A DNA stretch of 64,000 nt, from the NCBI RefSeq assembly GCF_000829445.1, contig NZ_JXRQ01000017.1, positions 124,001-188,000 on the forward strand, given 5' to 3'. Within the stretch, counting starts at the first letter, position 1. Each line of letters begins with the position of its first letter. Of the stretch, positions 18,805-27,135 are shown one piece after another. Both the position numbers and the translations under genes were made by a program. Below the pieces are notes generated by a model that was not told the DNA's origin, did no database searches, and was given only the letters and a program-made list of their open reading frames with translations. The stretch is from Jeotgalibacillus alimentarius. GTDB taxonomy: Bacteria; Bacillota; Bacilli; Bacillales; Jeotgalibacillaceae.

Positions 18805-20622
18805 ATGTCCAGTCAAACTGTAAAGAAATTAAAGGAAAGAAATGAAGTCCCTGAGGAACTCACGTGGAATTTAGAAGCAATTTTTTCTGATGATGAAGCA
18901 TGGCACAGTGAATATAAAGAAATATTAGCTGAATCCAAAAAAGCTGCAGATTTTAAAGGTACACTTGGTAATAGTGCAGATACTTTCTATGAGGCTTTAA
19001 AGTTCCAGGATTCAGTGATGGAACGTCTAGAAAGGCTATATACATATTCACATATGCGTCACGATCAGGATACAGGCAATGCTACTTATCAGGGAATGGA
19101 TGACCGCGCTAAAAACCTGGTGTCACAGGTGAGCAGTGCTTTTGCATTCATGATGCCGGAAATATTAGCGATTGAAGAAGAAAAAATCCACCAGTTTCTT
19201 CAGGAAAAACCTGAATTAAAAACGTATGAACACTCATTGGAAGTGTTGAATGCCCAGCGCCCGCATGTACTGACAGCAGAAATGGAAGCACTGCTTGCAG
19301 AAGCTTCAGAAGTTCTTAACGGTTCAGCTAACACGTTTGGTACATTAAATAATGCTGATCTGACTTTCCCGACAGTAAAAGATGAGAACGGGGAAGAGGT
19401 GGAAGTCACGCACGGAAGATTTATTAATTTTCTTGAAAGCGGTGACCAGCGGGTAAGACGTGATGCGTTCAAAGCTGTTTATGAAACGTATGGACAGTTC
19501 CGTAACACATTTGCATCTACACTAGGCGGTCAGATCAAGAAGGATAACTTCTCTGCAAAAGTTAGAAATTACCGCTCTGCGCGTCATGCAGCACTTTCAA
19601 ATAACAGTATTCCTGAAGATGTGTATGAAAATCTTGTAGGAACAGTTAACAAAAACCTGCATCTTCTTCACCGTTATGTAAAACTGCGTAAAAAGGTGCT
19701 TGATCTTGAAGAATTACACATGTATGACCTATACACTCCATTAGTAAAGGATGCTGCAATGAAGGTCTCTTATGAAGAAGCGAAACAGATGATGACTGAT
19801 GGATTACAGCCACTTGGTGATGAATACCTGAAAGTTGTTAATGAAGGTTTGTCGAACAGATGGGTTGATGTTGAGGAGAATAAGGGTAAGAGAAGTGGTG
19901 CTTATTCTTCAGGTGCATTTGGCACAAACCCTTATATTCTCATGAACTGGCAGGATAACGTGAATAATCTTTTCACACTCGCGCATGAATTCGGCCACAG
20001 TGTTCACAGTTATTACTCAAGAGGAAATCAGCCTTATCATGACAGTGGATATTCAATTTTTGTAGCTGAGGTAGCTTCAACATGTAACGAAGCGCTCTTA
20101 AATGATCATCTGCTGAATACAATCGATGACGAAAAGAAGAGGCTCTATATTCTGAATCACTTCCTTGAAGGCTTCAGAGGGACTGTTTTCAGACAGACAA
20201 TGTTTGCTGAATTCGAACATAAAATCCACCAGATGGCACAGGATGGCGAAGCGCTCACAGCAGATTCACTGACAAAAGAGTATTATGCGCTGAATAAAAA
20301 GTATTTTGGTGATGATTTGATTGTAGATGAGGAAATTGGACTTGAGTGGGCAAGAATTCCTCACTTCTACTATAATTACTATGTTTATCAGTATGCGACA
20401 GGCTACAGTGCAGCTACAGCTCTCAGCAAGAAGATTCTTGATGAAGGGAAACCGGCAGTTGAGAAGTATATTAACGAATTCCTTAAAGCAGGAAGCTCTG
20501 ATTATCCAATCGAAGTGCTGAAAAAAGCTGGCGTTGATATGACAAGTGCAGAACCAATTGAAGAGGCATGTAAAGTGTTTGAAGAAAAGCTGAATGAAAT
20601 GGAAGCATTGCTGGATAAATAA
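18805..20622 (+). CDS. pepF: Oligoendopeptidase F
   Basis: A 605-residue M3B zinc metallopeptidase. The zinc-binding HEFGH lies at residues 394-398 (in AHEFGHSVHSYYS), with the third ligand in VAEVASTCNEALL about 25 residues later. Conserved FRNTFASTLGGQIKKDNF and FGTNPYILMNW also match the family. It cleaves cytoplasmic peptides of about 7 to 17 residues. In B. subtilis, overproduction of PepF blocks sporulation by destroying a Phr-type peptide. AGGAGG precedes the ATG. The order coiA-pepF is as in B. subtilis (yjbF-yjbG). Confidence 0.95.
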   Translation: MSSQTVKKLKERNEVPEELTWNLEAIFSDDEAWHSEYKEILAESKKAADFKGTLGNSADTFYEALKFQDSVMERLERLYTYSHMRHDQDTGNATYQGMDDRAKNLVSQVSSAFAFMMPEILAIEEEKIHQFLQEKPELKTYEHSLEVLNAQRPHVLTAEMEALLAEASEVLNGSANTFGTLNNADLTFPTVKDENGEEVEVTHGRFINFLESGDQRVRRDAFKAVYETYGQFRNTFASTLGGQIKKDNFSAKVRNYRSARHAALSNNSIPEDVYENLVGTVNKNLHLLHRYVKLRKKVLDLEELHMYDLYTPLVKDAAMKVSYEEAKQMMTDGLQPLGDEYLKVVNEGLSNRWVDVEENKGKRSGAYSSGAFGTNPYILMNWQDNVNNLFTLAHEFGHSVHSYYSRGNQPYHDSGYSIFVAEVASTCNEALLNDHLLNTIDDEKKRLYILNHFLEGFRGTVFRQTMFAEFEHKIHQMAQDGEALTADSLTKEYYALNKKYFGDDLIVDEEIGLEWARIPHFYYNYYVYQYATGYSAATALSKKILDEGKPAVEKYINEFLKAGSSDYPIEVLKKAGVDMTSAEPIEEACKVFEEKLNEMEALLDK

Positions 20623-20678
20623 TATTTGAAGATTGATACAGGCTCCACAATAGTGCAGTGAGCCGGGAAAATCAAGTC

Positions 20679-20714
20679 AGGCTGGAGCAGTTGATCTGCT
20701 CCAGCCTGTTTTAT
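20679..20714 (+). terminator. Terminator of pepF
   Basis: CAGGCTGGAGCA and TGCTCCAGCCTG form a 12-bp stem with a 7-base loop, followed by TTTTATTT. It overlaps the stop codon of the convergent small gene. Confidence 0.88.
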
Positions 20715-20884
20715 TTCCCTTTAAATCTTCTTGGCTGATAAAAAGTCCATAAAAAAGCAGTAATCGCTGCAAATAGCATAATTGAGGACAACGTAACCGG
20801 ATAAATTTCCATCAAAGCAAACAGGTGATAAATAAAGGCAGAAGGAATTAATACGATCAATAAAATCAGCCGGATATATTTCAT
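20711..20884 (-). CDS. Small two-TM membrane protein, unknown
   Basis: A 57-residue protein with two hydrophobic helices (IRLILLIVLIPSAFIYHLFALM and LSSIMLFAAITAFLWTFY) and a basic tail PRRFKGK. The ATG at 20884 is preceded on the minus strand by AGGAGGC at ideal distance, so I use it in place of the longer reading frame that starts at 21115. The orientation suggests a single small gene between pepF and yjbH. I do not recognise the family. Confidence 0.6.
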   Translation of the reverse strand: MKYIRLILLIVLIPSAFIYHLFALMEIYPVTLSSIMLFAAITAFLWTFYQPRRFKGK

Positions 20885-20943
20885 CTCTTGTGCCTCCTGA
20901 TATTTAAGTATATGATGTTCACTGAAATTTAAAACCTTGCAGC

Positions 20944-20972
20944 TTGTCACACTTGTAAATACATGATAAGAT
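20944..20972 (+). promoter_or_regulatory. Candidate plus-strand promoter between pepF and yjbH
   Basis: TTGTCA (20944-20949), a 17-base spacer and TAAGAT (20967-20972) form a good housekeeping promoter. It points towards the short transcript candidate at 20979-21084, and no annotated gene is downstream on that strand. Confidence 0.45.
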
Positions 20973-20978
20973 GGGGGT

Positions 20979-21084
20979 GTGAAATTGATCACATACAAAC
21001 ATATACCCCTTTGTTTGACCGTGAAAAATTTCTCCCATCCCCTTTGTTCGTAAGAAAAGGCCCTCACTTTTGTGAGGGCCTTTT
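20979..21084 (+). ncRNA. Candidate short transcript, possibly with a 22-24 codon ORF
   Basis: The stretch from the predicted start near 20979 to the terminator at 21055-21084 is about 105 bases. It contains one open frame from GTG 20979 (or TTG 20985, with GGGGGTG just upstream) to TAA 21051-21053, ending two bases before the terminator stem. The peptide would read LITYKHIPLCLTVKNFSH and end PLCS. Whether it is an RNA, a peptide gene or nothing cannot be decided by eye. Confidence 0.3.
21055..21084. terminator. Bidirectional terminator downstream of yjbH
   Basis: AAAAGGCCCTCAC and GTGAGGGCCTTTT form a 13-bp perfect stem with a 4-base loop and A/T runs on both sides. It serves yjbH on the minus strand and possibly the plus-strand transcript. 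Confidence 0.9.
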
Positions 21085-21096
21085 CGTTATGAAAAA

Positions 21097-21957
21097 TTAG
21101 AATATATAACGCCAAAACGTTCCGTTACCAGCTTCAATTTTTTCGATTTTCTTATTAAACATCAATTTTTTTAAACGTTTTTCTGCTTCTTTCATTGAGA
21201 TGTCATAAACTTCTGCCACTTCAACAGTTGCGGCAATTTTAAAGCGCATTAAAAATTCTTCAATAGCAGGAAGCTCTTTTTTAGGCGGTTTTTCTTCTAA
21301 CATCTGTTCAACAATCTGAGAATAAATTTCATAAGGATAAAGACCGTCCACTTTGATTCCTTCATCTTCAATGTTTTCATTAAAGAAAACAAGCGTTGGT
21401 GTGCTGTGTACATCCATTTCACTCGCGATTTTAACATCGCACTGAAATGCCTTAGAAGCTGTGGCAGAGTGAATATCGTGTGTAAACTCATCAATATCGA
21501 GTCTGGACTTTTCAGCACATGTCAGTAATACATCGAAATCGGAGATGTTTTTCTGTTCAACAAACAGCTGCTCCTGGATCGATCTTAAAAATCTGCTGCC
21601 CGCTTTTTTACCCTGCATTTCAGCTGCTTTTACAGCGACAGAAGCAAGAAAAGGTGATTCTACAGGATTTTTCATCCATTGACTGCCATCACAGGGCATC
21701 CCGGATTTTAATGCAGTTTCATTCCAGCTTTTAGCAAGCTCCTTGCGCTGTTTTTCAGTCTGACAGTTAAGTGTATCGAGGCTGCTGCTGAGGATATGCT
21801 TTATACGTAGATAAGGTTCATATTCCAGCAGCAGCTTCTTAATTTTCGGCTCCAGCGCCCAGCAATCTGAGCTTAATGGATCAATAAACAAATAGATTTC
21901 AAGTGGCCTTTGTTCCTGGCTGTACCAGCTTGCATCTGTCCATTTTTTTGCGCTCAA
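21097..21957 (-). CDS. yjbH: ClpXP adaptor YjbH (SpxH)
   Basis: A 286-residue adaptor of the DsbA-like/thioredoxin superfamily that binds Spx and presents it to ClpXP. The N-terminal IYLFIDPLSSDCWALEPKIKK matches the family start, with a thioredoxin-like core containing VHSTPTLVFF (the cis-proline element). The C-terminal winged-helix-like region (VEVAEVYDISMKEAEKRLKKL) is present. The canonical CxxC is reduced to a single Cys in SSDCW, as in other Firmicute YjbH proteins. The gene overlaps yjbI by 4 bases, as in the B. subtilis yjbIH operon. Its target, spx, is 5 kb upstream on the other strand. Confidence 0.93.
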   Translation of the reverse strand: MSAKKWTDASWYSQEQRPLEIYLFIDPLSSDCWALEPKIKKLLLEYEPYLRIKHILSSSLDTLNCQTEKQRKELAKSWNETALKSGMPCDGSQWMKNPVESPFLASVAVKAAEMQGKKAGSRFLRSIQEQLFVEQKNISDFDVLLTCAEKSRLDIDEFTHDIHSATASKAFQCDVKIASEMDVHSTPTLVFFNENIEDEGIKVDGLYPYEIYSQIVEQMLEEKPPKKELPAIEEFLMRFKIAATVEVAEVYDISMKEAEKRLKKLMFNKKIEKIEAGNGTFWRYIF

Positions 21958-22352
21958 TATGAATCACCTTCGCGATCAGGCGTATTCACCATATGCTTGG
22001 CTGTCAGAGAAAGACGATAGTAAAGTGCGTCTCTAAATTCTCCTTCAAGCCCGGTTTCGTCCATTGCGGCATCCATACAGCTGAGCCAGGCTTTAGCACG
22101 TTTTGGTGTAATTTCATGAGGGAGGTGTCTGGCTCTCATCATCGGATGTCCGTGCTCTTCAGTGTAGAGCTGAGGCCCTCCCAGATATTGTGTAAGAAAC
22201 TGCTTTTGTTTTCGTGCAGTCTCAGTCAGGTCATCAGGAAAGATTGGTTTCAGTTCGGGGTGGTTACCGACTCTCGTATAAAAAGCGTGTATGAGTTCAG
22301 TCAATTTATCCTCACCAATGAAATCGTATGGTGTTCTAGTCTGTTCAGTCAT
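21954..22352 (-). CDS. yjbI: Truncated hemoglobin (group II), YjbI
   Basis: A 132-residue 2-over-2 globin. Conserved elements are the B-helix Tyr in HAFYTRVG, FLTQYLGGPQLY (with the typical Gly-Gly-Pro of group II), the proximal His in RARHLPHEITP and a Trp in KAWLSCMDAAM. Such proteins bind oxygen and resemble the B. subtilis YjbI globin, which has peroxidase-like activity. Coupling by a 4-base overlap to yjbH links it to the Spx redox-stress branch. AAGGGG precedes the start. Confidence 0.93.
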   Translation of the reverse strand: MTEQTRTPYDFIGEDKLTELIHAFYTRVGNHPELKPIFPDDLTETARKQKQFLTQYLGGPQLYTEEHGHPMMRARHLPHEITPKRAKAWLSCMDAAMDETGLEGEFRDALYYRLSLTAKHMVNTPDREGDSY

Positions 22353-22441
22353 AATAAAACCCCTTTACGCTCGTAGTTCGAATGTATAACTATTGTAGCA
22401 ACAGGGGTTTTATTTCTCAAATACTTCGCTTAAGGGCATAT

Positions 22442-22467
22442 AAAAAAGGCTGGGACATCCAGCCTTT
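22442..22467 (-). terminator. Terminator of the yjbKJ unit
   Basis: On the minus strand AAAGGCTGG and CCAGCCTTT form a 9-bp stem followed by TTTTT, just after the yjbJ stop. Confidence 0.8.
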
Positions 22468-22474
22468 GTTTTGT

Positions 22475-23107
22475 TTATCCCAGATAAGTATCCATTACTT
22501 TCCGCACGTAGTTTGTTGTTTCTTTAAAAGGCGGAATACCATTATATTTGTCTACATTGCCCGGCCCTGCATTATAGGCAGCAAGGGCGAGCTTTGGATC
22601 CTGGTTGTATTTATTCAGTATATCACGAAGATATTTTACGCCGCCCTGCACATTTTCTGCAGGATCAAATATATTTTTGACACCAAGCCACTTTGCTGTG
22701 CCTGGCATAAGCTGCATCAGGCCTGATGCGCCTGCATGGCTCACTGCTTCCGGGTTAAAATTAGATTCGTGCTGAATCACTGATCTTACCAGTTTCTCAG
22801 GGACATTATATTTCTCGGCAGCATCCTTAATGATCTGATCAACTGACTGTGTGGCATTGTTTTTTGGCTGAAGTGTCTGCGCAGTTGTTTCTATAGGTGA
22901 CTGCACAGCAGAAGGCATCATAGAAAGTGTATTCTGGAGCTTGTGCTGTTCAACAAGTCCGGCTACAGAACCCAGTTGATTAGGGTTTACTTCCATGCTT
23001 TGCTGCATCATCTGAAAGAAATTCTGGCTGCTTTGTTCAGGATTTTGAGCACCAAGGGTCCGCATAGCCTGAAGCTGCATCAATTTATTAATTGAATCTA
23101 TATTCAT
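22475..23107 (-). CDS. yjbJ: Lytic transglycosylase YjbJ
   Basis: A 210-residue protein with a glutamine/methionine-rich N-terminal half (to about 95) and a C-terminal SLT domain. The domain shows the catalytic Glu in VIQHESNFNPEAVS, then GASGLMQLMPGTAKWLG and LALAAYNAGPGNVDKY, all signatures of family 1 soluble lytic transglycosylases. It cleaves the glycan strands of peptidoglycan to 1,6-anhydro products. There is no obvious signal peptide at the N-terminus, as also seen in related Bacillus proteins that may be exported otherwise. The start overlaps the yjbK stop by 4 bases. Confidence 0.9.
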   Translation of the reverse strand: MNIDSINKLMQLQAMRTLGAQNPEQSSQNFFQMMQQSMEVNPNQLGSVAGLVEQHKLQNTLSMMPSAVQSPIETTAQTLQPKNNATQSVDQIIKDAAEKYNVPEKLVRSVIQHESNFNPEAVSHAGASGLMQLMPGTAKWLGVKNIFDPAENVQGGVKYLRDILNKYNQDPKLALAAYNAGPGNVDKYNGIPPFKETTNYVRKVMDTYLG

Positions 23108-23697
23108 GATTTTCCTCCTTCACGATTTTGCATGAGGCGGGCTTTATAGAACCGTTTAATCTTATTATCGGTTTCCCTGACTGGAATTTTGTAGGCCGTT
23201 AGTAGGGAGAGGAAGTTTTCTTTTCCTTCATCATGGGACGTTACCTCGTATTCCAGCTCATAATCTTCAATACCAAGATAAGAACTGTGATCAAGTACAA
23301 GCAATCCGTTCTTATAAGGTGTTTCAGATCTGTTTGTCTGAAGGGATCCAAAGTGAACGATCTGCTTCGGGGAAATATTCATCAGTTCGAGCATCTCAGC
23401 AATTTCTCCGCCTACCAGCCCTCCTCCAGAGAGCATATCTTCAAGGTCCAGTGAAGACACAGGCTGATGGGTTTCAAGAAGGCCTTCTTCCACCGGCTGT
23501 TTTAATGTGAGTGTCAGCTTACCGTCTTTTTCGCGGATACGCAGCGCTGAGCGTGCTTCTTTCAGCTGAAAAAGCGGGGTATCAAAGTAATGATTGGTCT
23601 GACTTACCGGTGAATCCATATCAAATGCTGTATAAAGATCGTGATACTCTTTCTCTGTCAGCATATTTTTAAATTCGATTTCAAGCTCCTGAGGCAT
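23104..23697 (-). CDS. yjbK: CYTH-domain phosphatase-like protein YjbK
   Basis: A 197-residue CYTH-superfamily protein. The ExExK signature is seen at the N-terminus as ELEIEFKN, with tunnel-lining charged residues such as ALRIREKDGKLTLTLKQP and YELEYEV. CYTH enzymes hydrolyse triphosphates such as inorganic triphosphate; the true substrate of YjbK is not established. I prefer the ATG at 23697, with GGAG 8 bases upstream, over a GTG at 23703. It is cotranscribed with yjbJ and divergent from yjbM, the B. subtilis order (yjbL is missing). Confidence 0.88.
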   Translation of the reverse strand: MPQELEIEFKNMLTEKEYHDLYTAFDMDSPVSQTNHYFDTPLFQLKEARSALRIREKDGKLTLTLKQPVEEGLLETHQPVSSLDLEDMLSGGGLVGGEIAEMLELMNISPKQIVHFGSLQTNRSETPYKNGLLVLDHSSYLGIEDYELEYEVTSHDEGKENFLSLLTAYKIPVRETDNKIKRFYKARLMQNREGGKS

Positions 23698-23849
23698 GAT
23701 CACCGCTCCTTTAATTTCATACTCATATTATGGATGCTTTAAGTTGAAACTTCAATGGAAAGGTGAAAGCAGCGGGTCTCTGTGATAAAATGTAAAGGCA
23801 ACTGGCGAACTGAAAAACCTGAGTTAGACAAACTGACGGGGTGATGCTG

Positions 23850-24509
23850 ATGAAATGGGAAACATTTCTGGAGCCTTATAAACAGGCCGTAGACGAACTG
23901 AAAATAAAATTAAAAGGGATGAGAACACAGTTTCAACTCGAACAGACTCATTCTCCAATCGAATTTGTAACCGGACGGGTTAAACCGATTGCAAGTATTG
24001 TTGATAAAGCCAGAGAAAAAAACATCTCAGAAGATCAATTCACCCAGCTGGCTTATCAGGTACAGGACATAGCAGGTGTAAGAATGATGTGTCAGTTTGT
24101 AGATGATATTGAGAAAGTGGTTAAACTGCTGAGACAGCGGAAAGATTTTATGATTGTTGAGGAAAAGGATTATATATCCCATAAAAAATCAAGCGGTTAC
24201 CGCTCTTACCATGTCGTAATTGAATACCCTGTTCAGACGATTAACGGGGAGAGAAAAATTCTCGCTGAAATTCAGATCAGGACTCTTGCGATGAATTTCT
24301 GGGCAACCATTGAGCATTCATTGAATTATAAATATCAGGGGCAGTTCCCTGAAGATATTCAAAACCGGCTGCAGCGTGCTGCAGAAGCAGCTTTCCGGCT
24401 TGATGAGGAAATGTCTGAGATCAGAGAAGAGATACAGGAAGCGCAGGCCTTTTTCCAGAAGAAAAAAGAAACGGGTAATAGAGAAAAAGATAACAGGAAA
24501 AACACATAA
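23850..24509 (+). CDS. yjbM: Small (p)ppGpp synthetase YjbM (RelQ/SAS1)
   Basis: A 219-residue single-domain alarmone synthetase that makes (p)ppGpp from ATP and GTP or GDP. Conserved motifs include [63 protein letters not shown] and [13 protein letters not shown]. There is no hydrolase, TGS or ACT domain, so it acts only as a synthetase, activated allosterically by (p)ppGpp in the B. subtilis protein. The start is one of three candidates (GTG 23841, ATG 23844, ATG 23850); only 23850 leaves room for the GGGGTG site. It overlaps an operon with nadK and yjbO. Confidence 0.93.
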   Translation: MKWETFLEPYKQAVDELKIKLKGMRTQFQLEQTHSPIEFVTGRVKPIASIVDKAREKNISEDQFTQLAYQVQDIAGVRMMCQFVDDIEKVVKLLRQRKDFMIVEEKDYISHKKSSGYRSYHVVIEYPVQTINGERKILAEIQIRTLAMNFWATIEHSLNYKYQGQFPEDIQNRLQRAAEAAFRLDEEMSEIREEIQEAQAFFQKKKETGNREKDNRKNT

Positions 24510-24520
24510 GGAGGGATCAT

Positions 24521-25315
24521 ATGAAATTTGCGATCACATCAAAAGGGGATGCCAAATCAAACGCCCTGATGCATAAAATGCGAACATACTTAAAGGACTT
24601 TAATCTCGAATATGATGAAAAAGAGCCTGAAATTGTGATTTCAGTTGGCGGAGACGGTACGCTGCTTTATGCCTTTCACCGCTACAGTTCTCGTCTTTCC
24701 AAAACCGCATTTGTTGGTGTACATACCGGCCACCTCGGCTTCTACGCTGACTGGGTGCCTGATGAAATAGAAAAGCTTGTTATCGCAATTGCAAAAACCC
24801 CTTATCAGATTATTGAGTATCCTTTAATGGAAGCAATCATCCGTTATAAAAATGGTGGCAGGGAGACGCGCTACCTTGCGCTGAATGAATCTACAGTAAA
24901 AAGTGTAGATGGCACACTGGTAATGGACGTCGAGATCAGAGGACAGCATTTTGAGGTATTCAGAGGAGACGGCCTTTGTCTGTCAACGCCTTCAGGATCT
25001 ACTGCTTACAATAAAGCACTTGGCGGGGCGATTATCCATCCTTCATTGCCGTCTATTCAGCTTGCTGAGATGGCTTCGATTAATAACAGGGTGTTCAGAA
25101 CTGTGGGTTCTCCCCTGATTATGCCCGCTCACCACACTTGTATGCTAAAGCCTGTTAACCGGTCAGACTTTATGATTACCATTGATCACCTGACGCTTGT
25201 TCATAAAGATGTGAAGTCCATTCAGTACCGCGTAGCTGATGAAAAAATCAGATTTGCAAGGTTCAGACCGTTCCCATTCTGGAAAAGGGTACATGACTCA
25301 TTTATTGATGGATAA
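24521..25315 (+). CDS. nadK: NAD kinase
   Basis: A 264-residue NAD kinase that phosphorylates NAD to NADP with ATP or polyphosphate. The GGDGT motif lies at residues 43-47, with the conserved LNESTVKS and a glycine-rich [20 protein letters not shown] segment for NAD binding. The length matches PpnKA (YjbN) of B. subtilis. An AAGGAGG precedes its ATG, 11 bases after yjbM. The adjacency of (p)ppGpp synthetase, NAD kinase and a pseudouridine synthase is conserved in Bacillales, though the functional reason is unclear. Confidence 0.95.
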   Translation: MKFAITSKGDAKSNALMHKMRTYLKDFNLEYDEKEPEIVISVGGDGTLLYAFHRYSSRLSKTAFVGVHTGHLGFYADWVPDEIEKLVIAIAKTPYQIIEYPLMEAIIRYKNGGRETRYLALNESTVKSVDGTLVMDVEIRGQHFEVFRGDGLCLSTPSGSTAYNKALGGAIIHPSLPSIQLAEMASINNRVFRTVGSPLIMPAHHTCMLKPVNRSDFMITIDHLTLVHKDVKSIQYRVADEKIRFARFRPFPFWKRVHDSFIDG

Positions 25316-26216
25316 GCGTTTAATGATGGAGTGGACTGTTGAATCAGATCATCATGACCTGCTGTTACGGGATTTTATCGGATTGAAAGGCATTTCCAAA
25401 AGGGGTCTGACAGCAATCAAATATAATGGCGGCGGAATTTTTCTAAATGGGGAAGAGGCGACCGTCAGAAGACAAGTGCAGAGTGGTGATGTAATCAGCA
25501 TTTTCTTTCCTCCTGAAACAAGAAGCAGTTCACTGATCTCTGAAGATACTAATCTTCAGGTGCTTTACGAAGATAAATGGCTGATTGCTGTGAACAAGCC
25601 TGCCGGAATGAATACCATTCCATCAAGAAGTGCACCTTCAGGGTCGCTTGCAAACGCTTTGGCAGGCTATTACGATCATCATCAGATTGAAGCAGGTATT
25701 CATATTGCAACAAGACTTGATAAAGATACATCTGGTGTTGTGCTTGCAGCAAAGTACGCACATATTCATCATCTGCTTAGTGAAATGCAGAAGAAAAACG
25801 GGATCACCCGGGAATATCATGCAATTGCTGAAGGTCAGGTCATAGAGAATGAAGGTACGATTGATCAGCCAATTTCACGTGATCCATCAAGTATTATTAC
25901 CAGACTTGTTGATCTAAAAGGGCAGCGGGCAGTTACACATTATAGAAAAATCGGCTCAGGTCAAGACCATACATTGCTCGCACTCACACTTGAAACAGGC
26001 AGAACTCACCAGATCAGGGTGCATACTTCCTGGCTTGGTCATCCGCTTGCAGGGGATGATTTGTATGGCGGCAGCTGTAAGTTTATTACCAGGCAGGCGC
26101 TTCACTGTCACAGACTGACTTTAGAGCATCCAATAACAAATCAGCGCCTTGATATCATTTCTGAGGTGCCTGATGATATCAATCAATTAATGAAAGAAAC
26201 TGGCATGAATGGTTAG
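25293..26216 (+). CDS. yjbO: RluD-type pseudouridine synthase YjbO
   Basis: A 307-residue RluA-family pseudouridine synthase. It has an S4-like N-terminal RNA-binding segment ([31 protein letters not shown]) and the catalytic motif [15 protein letters not shown] with the essential Asp in [18 protein letters not shown] and GRTHQIRVH are the other family motifs. Substrate uridines in ribosomal RNA are likely but unproven. I use the ATG at 25293 (AAAAGGG upstream), which overlaps nadK by 23 bases; later ATGs at 25308 and 25323 are possible. The 3' end forms a hairpin shared with convergent prpE. Confidence 0.88.
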   Translation: MTHLLMDKRLMMEWTVESDHHDLLLRDFIGLKGISKRGLTAIKYNGGGIFLNGEEATVRRQVQSGDVISIFFPPETRSSSLISEDTNLQVLYEDKWLIAVNKPAGMNTIPSRSAPSGSLANALAGYYDHHQIEAGIHIATRLDKDTSGVVLAAKYAHIHHLLSEMQKKNGITREYHAIAEGQVIENEGTIDQPISRDPSSIITRLVDLKGQRAVTHYRKIGSGQDHTLLALTLETGRTHQIRVHTSWLGHPLAGDDLYGGSCKFITRQALHCHRLTLEHPITNQRLDIISEVPDDINQLMKETGMNG

Positions 26217-26230
26217 CATTCATGCCAGTT
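26198..26230. terminator. Shared hairpin across the yjbO and prpE stop codons
   Basis: AACTGGCATGAATG and CATTCATGCCAGTT form a 14-bp perfect stem with a 5-base loop. The yjbO stop lies in the loop and the prpE stop in the 3' arm. Neither side has a strong T run, so it may act as a weak terminator or an mRNA 3'-end stabiliser for both convergent genes. Confidence 0.55.
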
Positions 26231-26963
26231 CATCGTCTCTGAACTTTTCCGGATTATATGTCATGGAAGACGAGACGGAAACAGTCTCCATTTCAGGGTA
26301 TCTGAGGGCAGTCAGCTTGTTGCCGAAAACTGCACCTGTATCAATGTTAACAGTTCTGTTTTTGAATCTTGCTTCATGTACCGGCGTATGTCCATATACA
26401 ATCCAGGGCTTTCCATTGTAGTGCTGTGCCCAGTCTTTTCGCACCGGCATTCCTTTTTCATTTTTTACTCCGGTAATGTCACCGTACAGTACAAATACGG
26501 TCACACGCTTGTTGAACCGTCCAATATCTTCTTCCCTGATCCCGGCGTGTGTAATGACGAGCCGCTTATGATCAAGTACGTGATAGAGCGGTGATGATTC
26601 ATAAAGGGACATAAACTGATTTGTCACTTCTTTTCTTTCTTTTTCCGGTAACAGATCAAGCTCAGCAGCAGTGGTTTCGAGTCCGTGAACCAGCTTAACC
26701 TGATTGCCTTTTAAATAGCGGTAGAGCTTATTACAGTGATTACCGGGTACATAATAGGCATGATGCTTGTTTACTAAATGATACACATCTTTTATGACTT
26801 GTATTGAATCCGGCCCTCTGTCGGTCAGATCCCCTACAAATCCAAGCTTTCGTCCTTCAGGATGAACGGGTAATCCGGTTTTCCAGGAATAACCGAGCTT
26901 TTTTGTTAACAAAACCCATTCATGATGACACCCGTGAATATCTCCAATTATGTCGATTTTCAT
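26220..26963 (-). CDS. prpE: Bis(5'-nucleosyl)-tetraphosphatase PrpE
   Basis: A 247-residue metallophosphatase of the PPP/ApaH family. Metal ligands appear in order: IGDIHGC near residue 6, [31 protein letters not shown] and YGHTP. In B. subtilis PrpE hydrolyses Ap4A asymmetrically and affects spore germination. It is convergent with yjbO; in B. subtilis prpE is yjbP, the next gene in the same block. The start ATG is preceded on the minus strand by a weak GAGG. Confidence 0.93.
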   Translation of the reverse strand: MKIDIIGDIHGCHHEWVLLTKKLGYSWKTGLPVHPEGRKLGFVGDLTDRGPDSIQVIKDVYHLVNKHHAYYVPGNHCNKLYRYLKGNQVKLVHGLETTAAELDLLPEKERKEVTNQFMSLYESSPLYHVLDHKRLVITHAGIREEDIGRFNKRVTVFVLYGDITGVKNEKGMPVRKDWAQHYNGKPWIVYGHTPVHEARFKNRTVNIDTGAVFGNKLTALRYPEMETVSVSSSMTYNPEKFRDDELA

Positions 26964-27135
26964 ATCGGCCTCCCAGTATGAATAAAGTATGATTGATTTT
27001 TAGCAGAAAAAACGCTATCAATAATAAAGTGAAAATAAAGTGCTTCATCATCTCTTATTATTTCACAGTTTACCACCAATGCCGTTAAAATATCACTTAT
27101 AGGCATGATGTTGGAATGAAAGGAGTGTAGATTAA

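Noticed and set aside
20885-21115. N-terminal extension of the small membrane protein (134 codons in total)
   Set aside because: The extension lacks a ribosome site, crosses a perfect terminator and has low-complexity composition; the ATG at 20884 is well supported.
26964-27135. Mg2+ riboswitch upstream of mgtE
   Set aside because: The 172-base region has no M-box core or terminator pairing; MgtE may be controlled only at protein level.
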